Part shown: one piece after another, positions 53,689 to 61,800 of the stretch | How the letters are laid out: each line of letters opens with the position of its first letter | Numbering within the stretch: position 1 is the stretch's first letter | Assembly: GCA_964478025.1 (NCBI GenBank) | Contig: CAYZGK010000006.1 | Location: 15,251-79,250 of the forward strand | Origin: UBA3700 sp964478025 | GTDB lineage: Bacteria > Bacillota > Clostridia > Christensenellales > UBA3700 | Length of the DNA: 64,000 nt | Reading direction: 5' to 3' | Program-made: the position numbers and the translations under genes | Notes under the pieces: generated by a model | What the model saw: the letters and a program-made list of their open reading frames with translations, nothing else | Told to the model about the DNA's origin: nothing | The model's database searches: none

Positions 53689-54423
53689 ATGGAATTTTTA
53701 GATTGGCTTTATACGGCTACTACAAAGCAAGGATTGCCTTTATCAAAAAGAACAGCAGAACATTATGAGAGTGGATTTAGAATTATATCTAAAGAAATGC
53801 AAGAAGAAAAGGTTATATTAAAACCTCTAGAGAAAATGAATATACAGGAACTTGATTTGGCAATATCAATTATTTTTAATACTCCATCTTTTATTGCCAA
53901 AGATTCTATTGGAAAGAAGATGTATAGTAATGCCTTAAAAAGATATAGATGCTATGTTTACTTAAATACGGATATTGGCGTTCAAGAGGAAACTCAAGAA
54001 GCAATAATAAAGAATGATATTTCATTATCAACAACCGAAAAAGAAACTATTATTAAAGCTAGAAGAGGCCAAGGATTATATAGAGAAAAACTAATGCAAA
54101 AGTATAATAAATCTTGTGTAGTTACTGGAACCAATATCTCTCAAGTTTTAGTTGCTTCTCATATTAAGCCTTGGGCTGTTTGCAATAATGGCGAAAGAAT
54201 AGATGTAAATAATGGATTATTATTGAGTGCTACATTTGATAGATTATTTGATAGTGGACTTATAACATTTGATAAAAAGGGTAAAATGGCAGTGTCATCT
54301 ATGGTAAATAAAGAAAATATTAAGAGATTAAATATTAATACGAATATTTCTTACGATATAAAGTATAGTGCAAATATGCAAAAATACTTGGATTATCATA
54401 AGCAATTTATTTTTGTAAGTTAA
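53689..54423 (+). CDS. HNH endonuclease
   Basis: A 244-residue nuclease. The N-terminal region (about 1-110) is unassigned. The C-terminal HNH domain reads RGQGLYREKLMQKYNKSCVVTGTNISQVLVASHIKPWAVCNNGERIDVNNGLLLSATFDRLFDSGLITF, where the SHIKPW His and the NNGLLLSATFDRLFD segment form the metal site. This type is common in stand-alone restriction-like systems. It has its own promoter region and lies directly upstream of the GATC restriction pair, so both belong to one defence island. Confidence 0.86.
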   Translation: MEFLDWLYTATTKQGLPLSKRTAEHYESGFRIISKEMQEEKVILKPLEKMNIQELDLAISIIFNTPSFIAKDSIGKKMYSNALKRYRCYVYLNTDIGVQEETQEAIIKNDISLSTTEKETIIKARRGQGLYREKLMQKYNKSCVVTGTNISQVLVASHIKPWAVCNNGERIDVNNGLLLSATFDRLFDSGLITFDKKGKMAVSSMVNKENIKRLNINTNISYDIKYSANMQKYLDYHKQFIFVS

Positions 54424-54559
54424 AAAATGAAAATTTTATTGGGGAAAAATTATCATAGTGTTTTTTATAAATAATATTGCATTTTGAAGTAAATAATTAT
54501 AATGAAGATAATTATGTGTTAAAATTGTTTTATACATAGAGTGTAAAAGGGAGACGCTT

Positions 54560-56020
54560 ATGGATAAATATGATGATAGTAACGCAAAGGGTATAGAATC
54601 CTATGCAAAATTTGCTGTTGGGAAAAGTTTTATAGAAATTTTTGATGGAAATTCCAATACGCATAATTATAGCGATTTTAATAAAGAATTAAATTCACAA
54701 ACTAATAAAGGTTCACTAGGTCAAATTGTAGAAAAATATTATTTTGGTATTAAAAATAATAGTGAACAAATGCCAGATTTTCCAAATGCAGGCGTAGAAT
54801 TAAAAGTTTGTCCTTATGTGGTAAACAAAAATGGTACAATATCGGCTAAAGAAAGATTGATAATAACACTAATTAATTATATGGAAGTTATTAATGAAGT
54901 GTTTGAGAAAAGTCACGCTTACTCTAAAATGAGCAATATTCTTTTAATGGAATATAAACATGATTATTCAATGGAAAAGGCGGATTATACGATTGATTAT
55001 GCAGGATTAATGAAAATTCCAGAAAAAGATTTAATAATCATAAAAAAAGATTTTGAATTTATTGTAAATAAAATAAGAGAAGGTAAAGCACATTTGCTAT
55101 CAGAGGCTGATACAACTTATTTAGGTGCTTGCACTAAAGGAAGTAGTGCACAAAGTGTAAGAAAACAACCTAATTCTAATATTCTTGCAAAACAAAGGGC
55201 GTTTGCTTTAAAGTCATCATATATGACTTATTTTTTAAGAAACATATTTTTTAAAGAAAATAAAAATTCAATAGCGGAAAAACAAGAAATAGCTGAACCT
55301 ATTATAAAAAATATTAAAGAGGCAGAAAATTTCGAAAGTCTTGTTAAAGAAAAAATAATGAAATATAAAGGAAAATCAATAGAAGAAATAAGTAATTTAT
55401 TTGGTGTGGGAAAAATAGATGCAAAGAATAGAAATTCAATATTAACTTTTAGAATGTTAGGAATAAAAAGCAATAAAGCAGAAGAATTTGAAAAGGCCAA
55501 TATTGTTGTTAAAACAATTAGATTGGAGAATGACAATTCTATAGAGCAAGACATGTCTTTTAAAAATTTTAAATTTACAGAAGTGGTAAAAGAAAATGTG
55601 TGGGAAGAATCAGAATTATATAAATTATGGAGCTCTGTAAAATTTTTGTTTGTGGTTTTTAAAACCAATGATGATAAAAAAAGCAAAAACAAAAGATATT
55701 GTTTATATGATTCACAATTTTGGAATATACCAGAAAAAGACCTTGATACTTATGCCCAAGATATGTGGTTAAAACTAAAAGAAACTATAAACAATGGAAT
55801 TAAAACTATTAATAAAAATGGAAAAACATATAATAATTTACCAAAAAAATCGGATAATTATATGTGTCATGTTAGACCAAAGGGTACGGATTCAAATGAT
55901 AAATACCCATTGCCTAATGGTGGAGAGTTTACGAAGCAATGTTATTGGCTGAATAAAAGTTATATTAAGTCGCAATTAGAATGTACCCAAAAAGGATTTT
56001 CTAATGAAAATAATTGTTGA
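54560..56020 (+). CDS. Sau3AI-family type II restriction endonuclease (GATC)
   Basis: A 486-residue MutH/Sau3AI-type enzyme. The N-terminal domain carries the catalytic set D73-x6-E80-x-K82 in PDFPNAGVELK, the same spacing as MutH, plus KERLIITLINYMEV and KAHLLSEADTTYLGACTKG...KQRAFALKSSYMT, which follow Sau3AI closely. The C-terminal half is a second, catalytically empty MutH-like domain, as in Sau3AI. GATC recognition is inferred from the family and from the cytosine methyltransferase that follows. GGGAGACG precedes the ATG. It ends on TGA. Confidence 0.92.
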   Translation: MDKYDDSNAKGIESYAKFAVGKSFIEIFDGNSNTHNYSDFNKELNSQTNKGSLGQIVEKYYFGIKNNSEQMPDFPNAGVELKVCPYVVNKNGTISAKERLIITLINYMEVINEVFEKSHAYSKMSNILLMEYKHDYSMEKADYTIDYAGLMKIPEKDLIIIKKDFEFIVNKIREGKAHLLSEADTTYLGACTKGSSAQSVRKQPNSNILAKQRAFALKSSYMTYFLRNIFFKENKNSIAEKQEIAEPIIKNIKEAENFESLVKEKIMKYKGKSIEEISNLFGVGKIDAKNRNSILTFRMLGIKSNKAEEFEKANIVVKTIRLENDNSIEQDMSFKNFKFTEVVKENVWEESELYKLWSSVKFLFVVFKTNDDKKSKNKRYCLYDSQFWNIPEKDLDTYAQDMWLKLKETINNGIKTINKNGKTYNNLPKKSDNYMCHVRPKGTDSNDKYPLPNGGEFTKQCYWLNKSYIKSQLECTQKGFSNENNC

Positions 56021-56046
56021 TCATTGAATTAAAATTTTGTTATAAT
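56018..56046 (+). promoter_or_regulatory. Methyltransferase promoter with a GATC in its -35 region
   Basis: TATAAT (56041-56046) with an extended TG (56038-56039). Seventeen bases upstream the -35 position (56018-56023) reads TGATCA and includes GATC at 56019-56022, the site this system should methylate. It overlaps the stop codon of the restriction gene. Confidence 0.6.
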
Positions 56047-56078
56047 AAACAAAGAAATAACAATAGAGTGTCGTGATT

Positions 56079-57320
56079 ATGGAAAAGAGAGTTATAGAAT
56101 TGTTTGCAGGTGTTGGTGGATTTAGAGTTGGTTTAAATAATGTTGTTTTAAAAAATGACAAAGTAGAGGAAGAGAATAAATTTAATTTTGTTTGGGCTAA
56201 TCAATGGGAACCATCTACTAAAGTTCAAGATGCTTTTAATTGCTATATTAAGCGATTTGGTGAAAATAGTTGTTCTAATCAAGATATATCTTTAGTTGAT
56301 AAAAAAGATATACCAGATCATGATTTATTAACAGGTGGATTCCCTTGTCAGGATTATTCTGTTGCAAGAAGTTTACAATACGAAAAAGGTATAGAAGGCA
56401 AAAAAGGAGTCTTATGGTGGCAAATAAGAGATATATTAAATGTAAAAAGACCAAGTTTCGTTTTATTAGAAAATGTAGATAGAATAGTGAAGGCTCCATC
56501 AAAACAAAGAGGTAGAGATTTTGGTATTATTTTGAGATGTTTTGCTGATTTAGATTATTCAGTTGAGTATAGAATAATTAATGCGGCAGAGTATGGTATG
56601 CCACAAAGGCGTAGAAGAACTTTTATTTTTGCGTATAAAAATGAATTAAAATATGGTAAAACGATGTCATTACTAGCACCTAGAGAAATTATTTATGAAA
56701 GTGGAATTTTTGCAAAATGTTTTCCTGTTGAAAAAGGTGAGGAATTAATAAAAACATCAACAATAGAAAAAAGTGTTTACGTTGATTTAATCAGTCTTCA
56801 AGAAAAATATTCATTTGCTTTTGAAAATGCTGGTTATATGTCTAAAGGTTTGATTTATACAGCATCAGTAAATCCAATAAAAAAATCTCCTATTACATTT
56901 AATGAAATTAGAGAAAATGATGTTGATATGGATAAATATGAATTAAAAGGCGAAAAACTTGAAAAATTTAAATATTTAAAAGGAAGTAAAAAAATAAAAA
57001 GAACTGCAAGTAATGGTCATGAATATATATATTCAGAGGGACCAGTAGGATTTCCGGATGATTTAAATAAGCCTGGAAGAACGATGCTTACCAGTGAAGG
57101 TACTGTTAATAGATCTTCTCATGTTATAGTGGATAAGAAAACTAATAAATTAAGAATCATAACGCCTATTGAGTGTGAGAGATTAAATATGTTCCCAGAC
57201 AATTGGACAAAAGGAGTTATGTCTGAAAAAAGAAGATATTTTATGATGGGAAATGCTTTGGTTTGTGGTATTATTTCAAAACTTGGCGACTACATCTCAG
57301 AGATTATGGATAAAGAATAA
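56079..57320 (+). CDS. DNA (cytosine-5) methyltransferase, M.Sau3AI-like
   Basis: The protective partner of the GATC restriction enzyme; it adds methyl to C5 of cytosine. Motif I ELFAGVGGFRVGL, motif IV GGFPCQDYS with catalytic Cys90, motif VI LLENVDR, motif VIII QRRRRTFIF and motif X GNALVCGI are all present. The 413 residues are close to the length of M.Sau3AI. The ATG at 56079 begins MEKRVIELFAG; a GTG two codons upstream is possible. The target-recognition region lies about 190-340. It is followed 55 bp later by a DUF4186 gene. Confidence 0.94.
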   Translation: MEKRVIELFAGVGGFRVGLNNVVLKNDKVEEENKFNFVWANQWEPSTKVQDAFNCYIKRFGENSCSNQDISLVDKKDIPDHDLLTGGFPCQDYSVARSLQYEKGIEGKKGVLWWQIRDILNVKRPSFVLLENVDRIVKAPSKQRGRDFGIILRCFADLDYSVEYRIINAAEYGMPQRRRRTFIFAYKNELKYGKTMSLLAPREIIYESGIFAKCFPVEKGEELIKTSTIEKSVYVDLISLQEKYSFAFENAGYMSKGLIYTASVNPIKKSPITFNEIRENDVDMDKYELKGEKLEKFKYLKGSKKIKRTASNGHEYIYSEGPVGFPDDLNKPGRTMLTSEGTVNRSSHVIVDKKTNKLRIITPIECERLNMFPDNWTKGVMSEKRRYFMMGNALVCGIISKLGDYISEIMDKE

Positions 57321-57375
57321 AATTGCAAGTATATTGCAAACCCGATTTAGACTGAAACAATGCTAATAATATAGT

Positions 57376-57738
57376 ATGAGAAATAAAGAAGAAGTATTTA
57401 TAAACTTAAAAAAGTCAAAGTTTAGAGAGAAATTTAATTTAGACCAAAAAGATATAGAATATATAAATTTAAAAGGTTTAGATACAATAAAATCTCATGC
57501 TTATGATTTTATAAATAAAAGATTAAAACCAGCTATAATATTAAATGATGGTAAACAAACTCCAATGCGTGGTCATCCTGTGTTTAAGGCACAGCATGCT
57601 TGTGCGTGTTGTTGTAGAGATTGTTTATATAAATGGCATAAAATAGATAAAAATAGAGAATTAACAAATGAAGAAATCTATTATATTGTAGATTTTCTAA
57701 TGACTTGGATAGAGAAAAAATATGGTAAAGAAAGTTAA
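57376..57738 (+). CDS. DUF4186-family protein
   Basis: A 120-residue protein clearly of DUF4186: SKFREKFNLDQKDIEYI, KGLDTIKSHAYDFINKRLKPA, DGKQTPMRGHPVFKAQHACACCCRDCLYKWHKI and LTNEEIYYIVDFLMTWIE. The cluster of Cys and His (HACACCCRDC...H) suggests a metal site. Function unknown. Its end overlaps the next gene by 17 bp. Confidence 0.88.
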   Translation: MRNKEEVFINLKKSKFREKFNLDQKDIEYINLKGLDTIKSHAYDFINKRLKPAIILNDGKQTPMRGHPVFKAQHACACCCRDCLYKWHKIDKNRELTNEEIYYIVDFLMTWIEKKYGKES

Positions 57739-58378
57739 TGTTAAAGGCGTAGATGTAGTTCTTGAAAAAAAGAAAATTAAAAATATGTATTTAAGATATT
57801 CTGAGAAATATAATGCATTTTGTGTTACATATTCAAGTTTAATTTCAGAAAAGAAAGTAATGGAATTTATTGAAGCTAATATAGAAAAGATGATTAAGAA
57901 AAAAGAAACCAAAAAGTCTACATTAGATGAAATAAAAGATGGTGGTTTTGTATATATATTTGGAGCGAAGTTAATTTTAAGAGTTGTTAAAGATAAGAAA
58001 AACTATGTAGAAATAAAAGATCCTGAAGTATTTGTTCATATAAAAGATGAAAGCAAACTTGATGTTGTATATGAAAAATTTCAAAAGGATTTATTAAAAT
58101 CTTATTTAGATTATGCAGTTCCTATTTGGGTTGATCAAATGGGACTATGTCCTTCTATGTATAGTATAAGAACTATGAAATCTAAATGGGGTTGTTGTAA
58201 TACAAAAACAAAAAAGATAACATTTTCAACAATGCTTATAAGAAAGCCAAAAGAATTTATTGATTATGTTATATGTCATGAACTTGCACATATTCAAGTT
58301 CCAAATCATGGAGAAGCATTTAAGAGAATACTAGATATATATTATCCAGAGTGGAAATCTATACGAAAATTAAGATAA
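57722..58378 (+). CDS. YgjP-like / DUF45 zinc metallopeptidase
   Basis: A 218-residue protein of the M48-related YgjP family. The zinc site is CHELAHIQVPNHGEAF with H186-E187-x-x-H190 and the third ligand in NHGEAF; SIRTMKSKWGCCNTKTKKITFSTML is the usual preceding strand region. No membrane segment, so cytoplasmic. Substrate unknown; some relatives accompany restriction systems. It overlaps the DUF4186 gene, so the two are cotranscribed. Confidence 0.9.
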   Translation: MVKKVNVKGVDVVLEKKKIKNMYLRYSEKYNAFCVTYSSLISEKKVMEFIEANIEKMIKKKETKKSTLDEIKDGGFVYIFGAKLILRVVKDKKNYVEIKDPEVFVHIKDESKLDVVYEKFQKDLLKSYLDYAVPIWVDQMGLCPSMYSIRTMKSKWGCCNTKTKKITFSTMLIRKPKEFIDYVICHELAHIQVPNHGEAFKRILDIYYPEWKSIRKLR

Positions 58379-58388
58379 ATAAAAAGGT

Positions 58389-58417
58389 TTGACAAAGTTT
58401 ATATTTTCATATAAAGT
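58389..58417 (+). promoter_or_regulatory. Promoter of rpsU
   Basis: TTGACA (58389-58394), 17 bp, TAAAGT (58412-58417), about 50 bp before the rpsU start, with AAGGAGG between. Confidence 0.7.
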
Positions 58418-58468
58418 ATTTATGCAAACAAAAATCTACCTATTCAGAGGAAGGAGGCGAAAAAGGAA

Positions 58469-58648
58469 ATGGCAACAGTTAAAGTTGGAGAAAATGAAAG
58501 CTTAGATTCAGCTATCAAGAGATTCAAGAGAAAAATTGGTCGTGATGGTATCATTAAGGAAATTCGTGCTCGTCAAGAATATAAAAAGCCAAGCGTAAAG
58601 CGTAAGGAAAAATCTGAAGAGGCTCGTAAGAGAATGTACAAATCTTAA
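58469..58648 (+). CDS. rpsU: 30S ribosomal protein S21
   Basis: A 59-residue basic protein beginning MATVKVGENESLDSAIKRF and continuing with KRKIGRDGIIKEIRARQEY, the S21 signature. It binds the small subunit and helps initiation. AAGGAGG lies 11 bases upstream. In Bacillota it usually follows the prmA-rsmE-mtaB-hinT group; here it keeps its order but has been separated by the accessory island and has its own promoter and terminator. Confidence 0.97.
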   Translation: MATVKVGENESLDSAIKRFKRKIGRDGIIKEIRARQEYKKPSVKRKEKSEEARKRMYKS

Positions 58649-58660
58649 GCAATTTAAATG

Positions 58661-58690
58661 TAGGCATCAATATGGTGCCTATTATTTTTT
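58661..58690 (+). terminator. Intrinsic terminator after rpsU
   Basis: TAGGCAT (58661-58667) pairs with GTGCCTA (58675-58681), followed by TTATTTTTTT. Confidence 0.8.
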
Positions 58691-58702
58691 TAGTATAAAG
58701 AT

Positions 58703-59503
58703 ATGGAAGTATTAAAAAAAGATATAGATATATTTAAATCATTAGAATGTGGTCAGATATTTAGATTTAAAAAGCTAAATAATGATTCATATTTATTTTT
58801 TTCAAAGGATGAAAAATGTTTTGTAAAAGAAGCGCAAGATAAATATGTTTTACAAACGACAAATGATTCGTACTTTTATAATTTTCTTAATTTAAATATG
58901 GATTATATTCAAATTTTAGATAGTTTTAGAGAAAATAAATATATAAATGATTGTTTACCTATAAATCCAACTATTAGAATTTTTAAACAAGATCCTTTTG
59001 AAACACTTATATCTTTTATTATATCTGCAAATAATAATATTCCAAGAATAAAAGGAATTATAGAAAAATTATCTAATGCATTAGGTGAAAATAAAGGCGA
59101 CTACTTTGCCTTTCCTACGCCTAATATTTTAGCTAAACAAAACGAAGAATTTTATGAAAATATAGGTTTAGGATATAGAGCTCCATATATACTAGATACT
59201 TCAAGAAAAATAGCAAATAACGAATTTGATTTAAATAAGATTTATGAGTTAAAAACAAGTGATGCAAGAAATTATTTAATGACGCTAAAGGGTGTAGGGC
59301 CAAAGGTTGCAGATTGTATACTTTTATTTGCATATAATAGGTATGATGTTTTTCCAGTAGATACCTGGGTTAAGAAAATTTATGTTAACTTATTTAAAAA
59401 GGAAGATTCTGTAAACATAATGAGAGAAAATCTTATTAGTACATTTGGAGAATATTCAGGTATTGCACAGCAATATTTATTTGATAACATAAGAAATAAA
59501 TAA
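58703..59503 (+). CDS. ogg: 8-oxoguanine DNA glycosylase/lyase of the OGG1 type
   Basis: Base-excision repair enzyme with a helix-hairpin-helix GPD motif: LKGVGPKVADCILLFAYNRYDVFPVDTWV, in which the Lys of GPK is the Schiff-base nucleophile and the Asp of PVDTW the catalytic acid. The N-terminal OGG_N-like part (ECGQIFRFKKLNNDSYLFF) and FETLISFIISANNNIPRI support OGG1 over EndoIII or MutY, and there is no iron-sulfur cysteine set. Length 266. The ribosome site is weak. Confidence 0.9.
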   Translation: MEVLKKDIDIFKSLECGQIFRFKKLNNDSYLFFSKDEKCFVKEAQDKYVLQTTNDSYFYNFLNLNMDYIQILDSFRENKYINDCLPINPTIRIFKQDPFETLISFIISANNNIPRIKGIIEKLSNALGENKGDYFAFPTPNILAKQNEEFYENIGLGYRAPYILDTSRKIANNEFDLNKIYELKTSDARNYLMTLKGVGPKVADCILLFAYNRYDVFPVDTWVKKIYVNLFKKEDSVNIMRENLISTFGEYSGIAQQYLFDNIRNK

Positions 59504-59885
59504 AAAAACTTATAGTTTGTAAATTAAAAACCTATCTATTAATGTGGATAAGTAATTTTAAAAAATCTCAATAAAAATAATAAAAAATGCCAATTTTGAC
59601 TTACGTCAACAAAAATTGCTATTGACAGTCGTCGTCGTCGTCGATTATCATTTATTTGTAGGATTTATGGAATAAATTGTGGAAAACTACAAAATTTTTG
59701 GAACTTTATTAAAGTTGAAGTTTTGATGGTAATCAAATTAAATATAAATTCTATGGAAGTTTTGGATAAAATAATGGTTTAAATTAAAGAATGAAAGTTC
59801 TGTCATTTTTATTTGCTAGCAAATTAGATTGAAAAATGTTTAGCAAATAAGAAATATAAACCAAAATCATAAAGGAGGAAATTAT
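59504..59885. other. Intergenic region / long leader of the SPFH operon
   Basis: No gene seen in 382 bp. It holds the (GTC)5 promoter, then a leader of about 225 nt containing the perfect palindrome ATTTGCTAGCAAAT (59811-59824) with a related TTAGCAAAT shortly after, and the strong AAAGGAGG of the SPFH gene. Confidence 0.6.
59622..59651 (+). promoter_or_regulatory. Promoter with a (GTC)5 microsatellite spacer
   Basis: Consensus TTGACA (59622-59627), an 18-bp spacer of which 15 bp are five GTC units (59628-59642), then TATCAT (59646-59651, five of six consensus positions). Gain or loss of one unit would move the spacer to 21 or 15 bp. The -10 match is good but not perfect. Confidence 0.6.
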
Positions 59886-61034
59886 ATGGCAATTGCAGAC
59901 ATTATCAAATATGAGGGTGATAACACTACTTTTATTTGGAAACATCCATGCGAGGATTTTAATTCTCTAACTCAACTTATAGTTCATGAATCTCAGGAAG
60001 CAATTTTTTTTATGAATGGTCAAGCGCTTGATTTGTTTGGAGCAGGTAGGTATACACTTGAAACACAAAATATTCCAAAAATCAGTAAGTTTTTAAATCG
60101 TGTAACAGGAGATAAAACGCCGTTCCATTGTGAAGTTTATTTCATTAATAAAACCGAGCAAATGTCAATTAAATGGGGAACGGATAGTAAAGTTCAATAT
60201 ATTGATCCAAAATATGGTTTTCCGCTTGTTATTGGTGCATCTGGTGAAATGAGTTTGCGAGTTGAAGACAGTCGTAAACTTCTTATTAAACTGGTTGGAA
60301 CAGAGAATTATCTTGGTCAACAAAAGTTAATAGGTTTTTTCCGTGCCTTTTTAATGACAAAAGTAAAAACATATATTGCTCAAGTTATAAAATCAAATGC
60401 AATTAATATTTTTGAAATTGATGAAAATTTAACTGCATTTTCAGATGATATCAAAAAGTTGTTAATTTCAGATTTTGCTGATTATGGTATTTCTCTTGAA
60501 AGATTTTTTGTAACAAACATTGTAAAACCTGATGGGGATAGACAATATGAAAAGTTTAAAGAATTGCATTTCCGTCAATATGCAGATATTGCAGAGGCAA
60601 AACTTAGACAACAAACAGATCTTATTTATGCACAAACTGAAGCTCAAAAGGTTGTTATTGATTCTCAAGCACAGGCAACAAAGCGTGCTCAAGAAGGATA
60701 TACATATGCCCAAGAGCGTGGCTTTGATGTTGCAGAAAAAGTTGCAACAAACGAGGCAGTTGGTCAATTTACAAATATGGGTGTTGGATTAGGTACAATG
60801 GCAGGCGTTGGAGGCGCTGTTGGTGGAGTTGTAGGTGGAGCAGTAAATAATGCTATGAATATGGCACAACAACCTATGCAACCAACCCAACAATCACAAT
60901 CAACGCAACCTGAAAATGATATGACAGTTTTTAAAGCAAAAGTTGAAAAATTATCAATTATGAAAGAAGCTGGTTTAATTACTGAAGAAGAATTTAAAAC
61001 TATGAAAGCAGAATTGTTGAAAAACATTCTTTAA
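59886..61034 (+). CDS. SPFH/stomatin-like (YdjI-type) protein with SHOCT-like tail
   Basis: A 382-residue protein. The SPFH/Band-7 region spans about 25-250 (LIVHESQEAIFFMNGQALDLFGAGRYTLETQNIPKI, FHCEVYFINKT, GFPLVIGASGEMSLRVED). Next come a helical Gln/Ala-rich stretch, a Gly/Val-rich segment (VGGAVGGVVGGAV) and a C-terminal SHOCT-like helix pair (KLSIMKEAGLITEEEFKTMKAELLKNIL). It resembles the virion-core/YdjI branch, which lacks an N-terminal membrane helix. These proteins organise membrane patches. It is first in the operon with a membrane protein and a TIR protein. Confidence 0.88.
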   Translation: MAIADIIKYEGDNTTFIWKHPCEDFNSLTQLIVHESQEAIFFMNGQALDLFGAGRYTLETQNIPKISKFLNRVTGDKTPFHCEVYFINKTEQMSIKWGTDSKVQYIDPKYGFPLVIGASGEMSLRVEDSRKLLIKLVGTENYLGQQKLIGFFRAFLMTKVKTYIAQVIKSNAINIFEIDENLTAFSDDIKKLLISDFADYGISLERFFVTNIVKPDGDRQYEKFKELHFRQYADIAEAKLRQQTDLIYAQTEAQKVVIDSQAQATKRAQEGYTYAQERGFDVAEKVATNEAVGQFTNMGVGLGTMAGVGGAVGGVVGGAVNNAMNMAQQPMQPTQQSQSTQPENDMTVFKAKVEKLSIMKEAGLITEEEFKTMKAELLKNIL

Positions 61035-61048
61035 TAGGAGGGAGAAAT

Positions 61049-61759
61049 ATGAAAAAGAATTTCAAATCGTATGCTATTATATGGGCAATTTTATTTGTTG
61101 TATTTAATGCGTTTGTGTTTATTATTCGTTCTGCTTTGTCAAAATATTTAAAATATGACGCATCATTTTGGATATCATGGGCACTAATTGTTGTAGCATT
61201 TTTAGGAAATCTAATATGTGCTTATTTTGCATTTAAAGAAAAAAATACAAAAAAGATGTTTTACAAACTTCCGCTTATTACAATAAGTTGGTCAGCTTTA
61301 ATAGTCGCACTTATTGTTGGTTGTGTTTTTATGTCTATACCAAATTGCCCTGCATGGGTAGCATCTATTATTTGTATTCTTGTACTTGCGTTTAATGCAA
61401 TTGCTATAGCCAAAGCAAAATGGGCTGGAGACACAGTATCAGCAATAGATGAAAAGATAAAAGTTCAAACATCCTTTATAAAGGATATTACTATGGATGC
61501 TGAAAATCTTATTGAACATGCTAAAAATGATGTAATAAAAGCTGAATGTAAAAGAGTTTATGAAGCTTTCCGTTATTCTGATCCTATGTCAAATTCTGAA
61601 TTGTTTACAATTGAAAATAACATAAAAAGTAAAATGAGTGATTTTATTATAGTTGTTGATAGTTCTGATGGTGATGTTACAGAAAGGGTAAAGGAACTTG
61701 CAAGTGAAATTATAAAACTAATAAAAGAAAGAAATAATAAATGCCAAAGACTAAAATAA
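61049..61759 (+). CDS. Four-helix membrane protein with cytoplasmic helical tail
   Basis: A 236-residue protein with four transmembrane helices (about 6-27, 38-60, 75-97, 101-121) followed by about 110 residues of soluble helical sequence (AIDEKIKVQTSFIKDITMDAENLIEHAKNDVIKAEC, FTIENNIKSKMSDFIIVVDSSDGDVTERVKELASEIIKLIKE). No family recognised. It lies 14 bp after the SPFH gene with GGAGGGAG upstream and 41 bp before the TIR gene. A membrane partner of the SPFH scaffold is a reasonable guess. Confidence 0.72.
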   Translation: MKKNFKSYAIIWAILFVVFNAFVFIIRSALSKYLKYDASFWISWALIVVAFLGNLICAYFAFKEKNTKKMFYKLPLITISWSALIVALIVGCVFMSIPNCPAWVASIICILVLAFNAIAIAKAKWAGDTVSAIDEKIKVQTSFIKDITMDAENLIEHAKNDVIKAECKRVYEAFRYSDPMSNSELFTIENNIKSKMSDFIIVVDSSDGDVTERVKELASEIIKLIKERNNKCQRLK

Positions 61760-61800
61760 TTGTTAAATATGTCTAAATTAGAGTAGGAAGAAGGTTAAAG

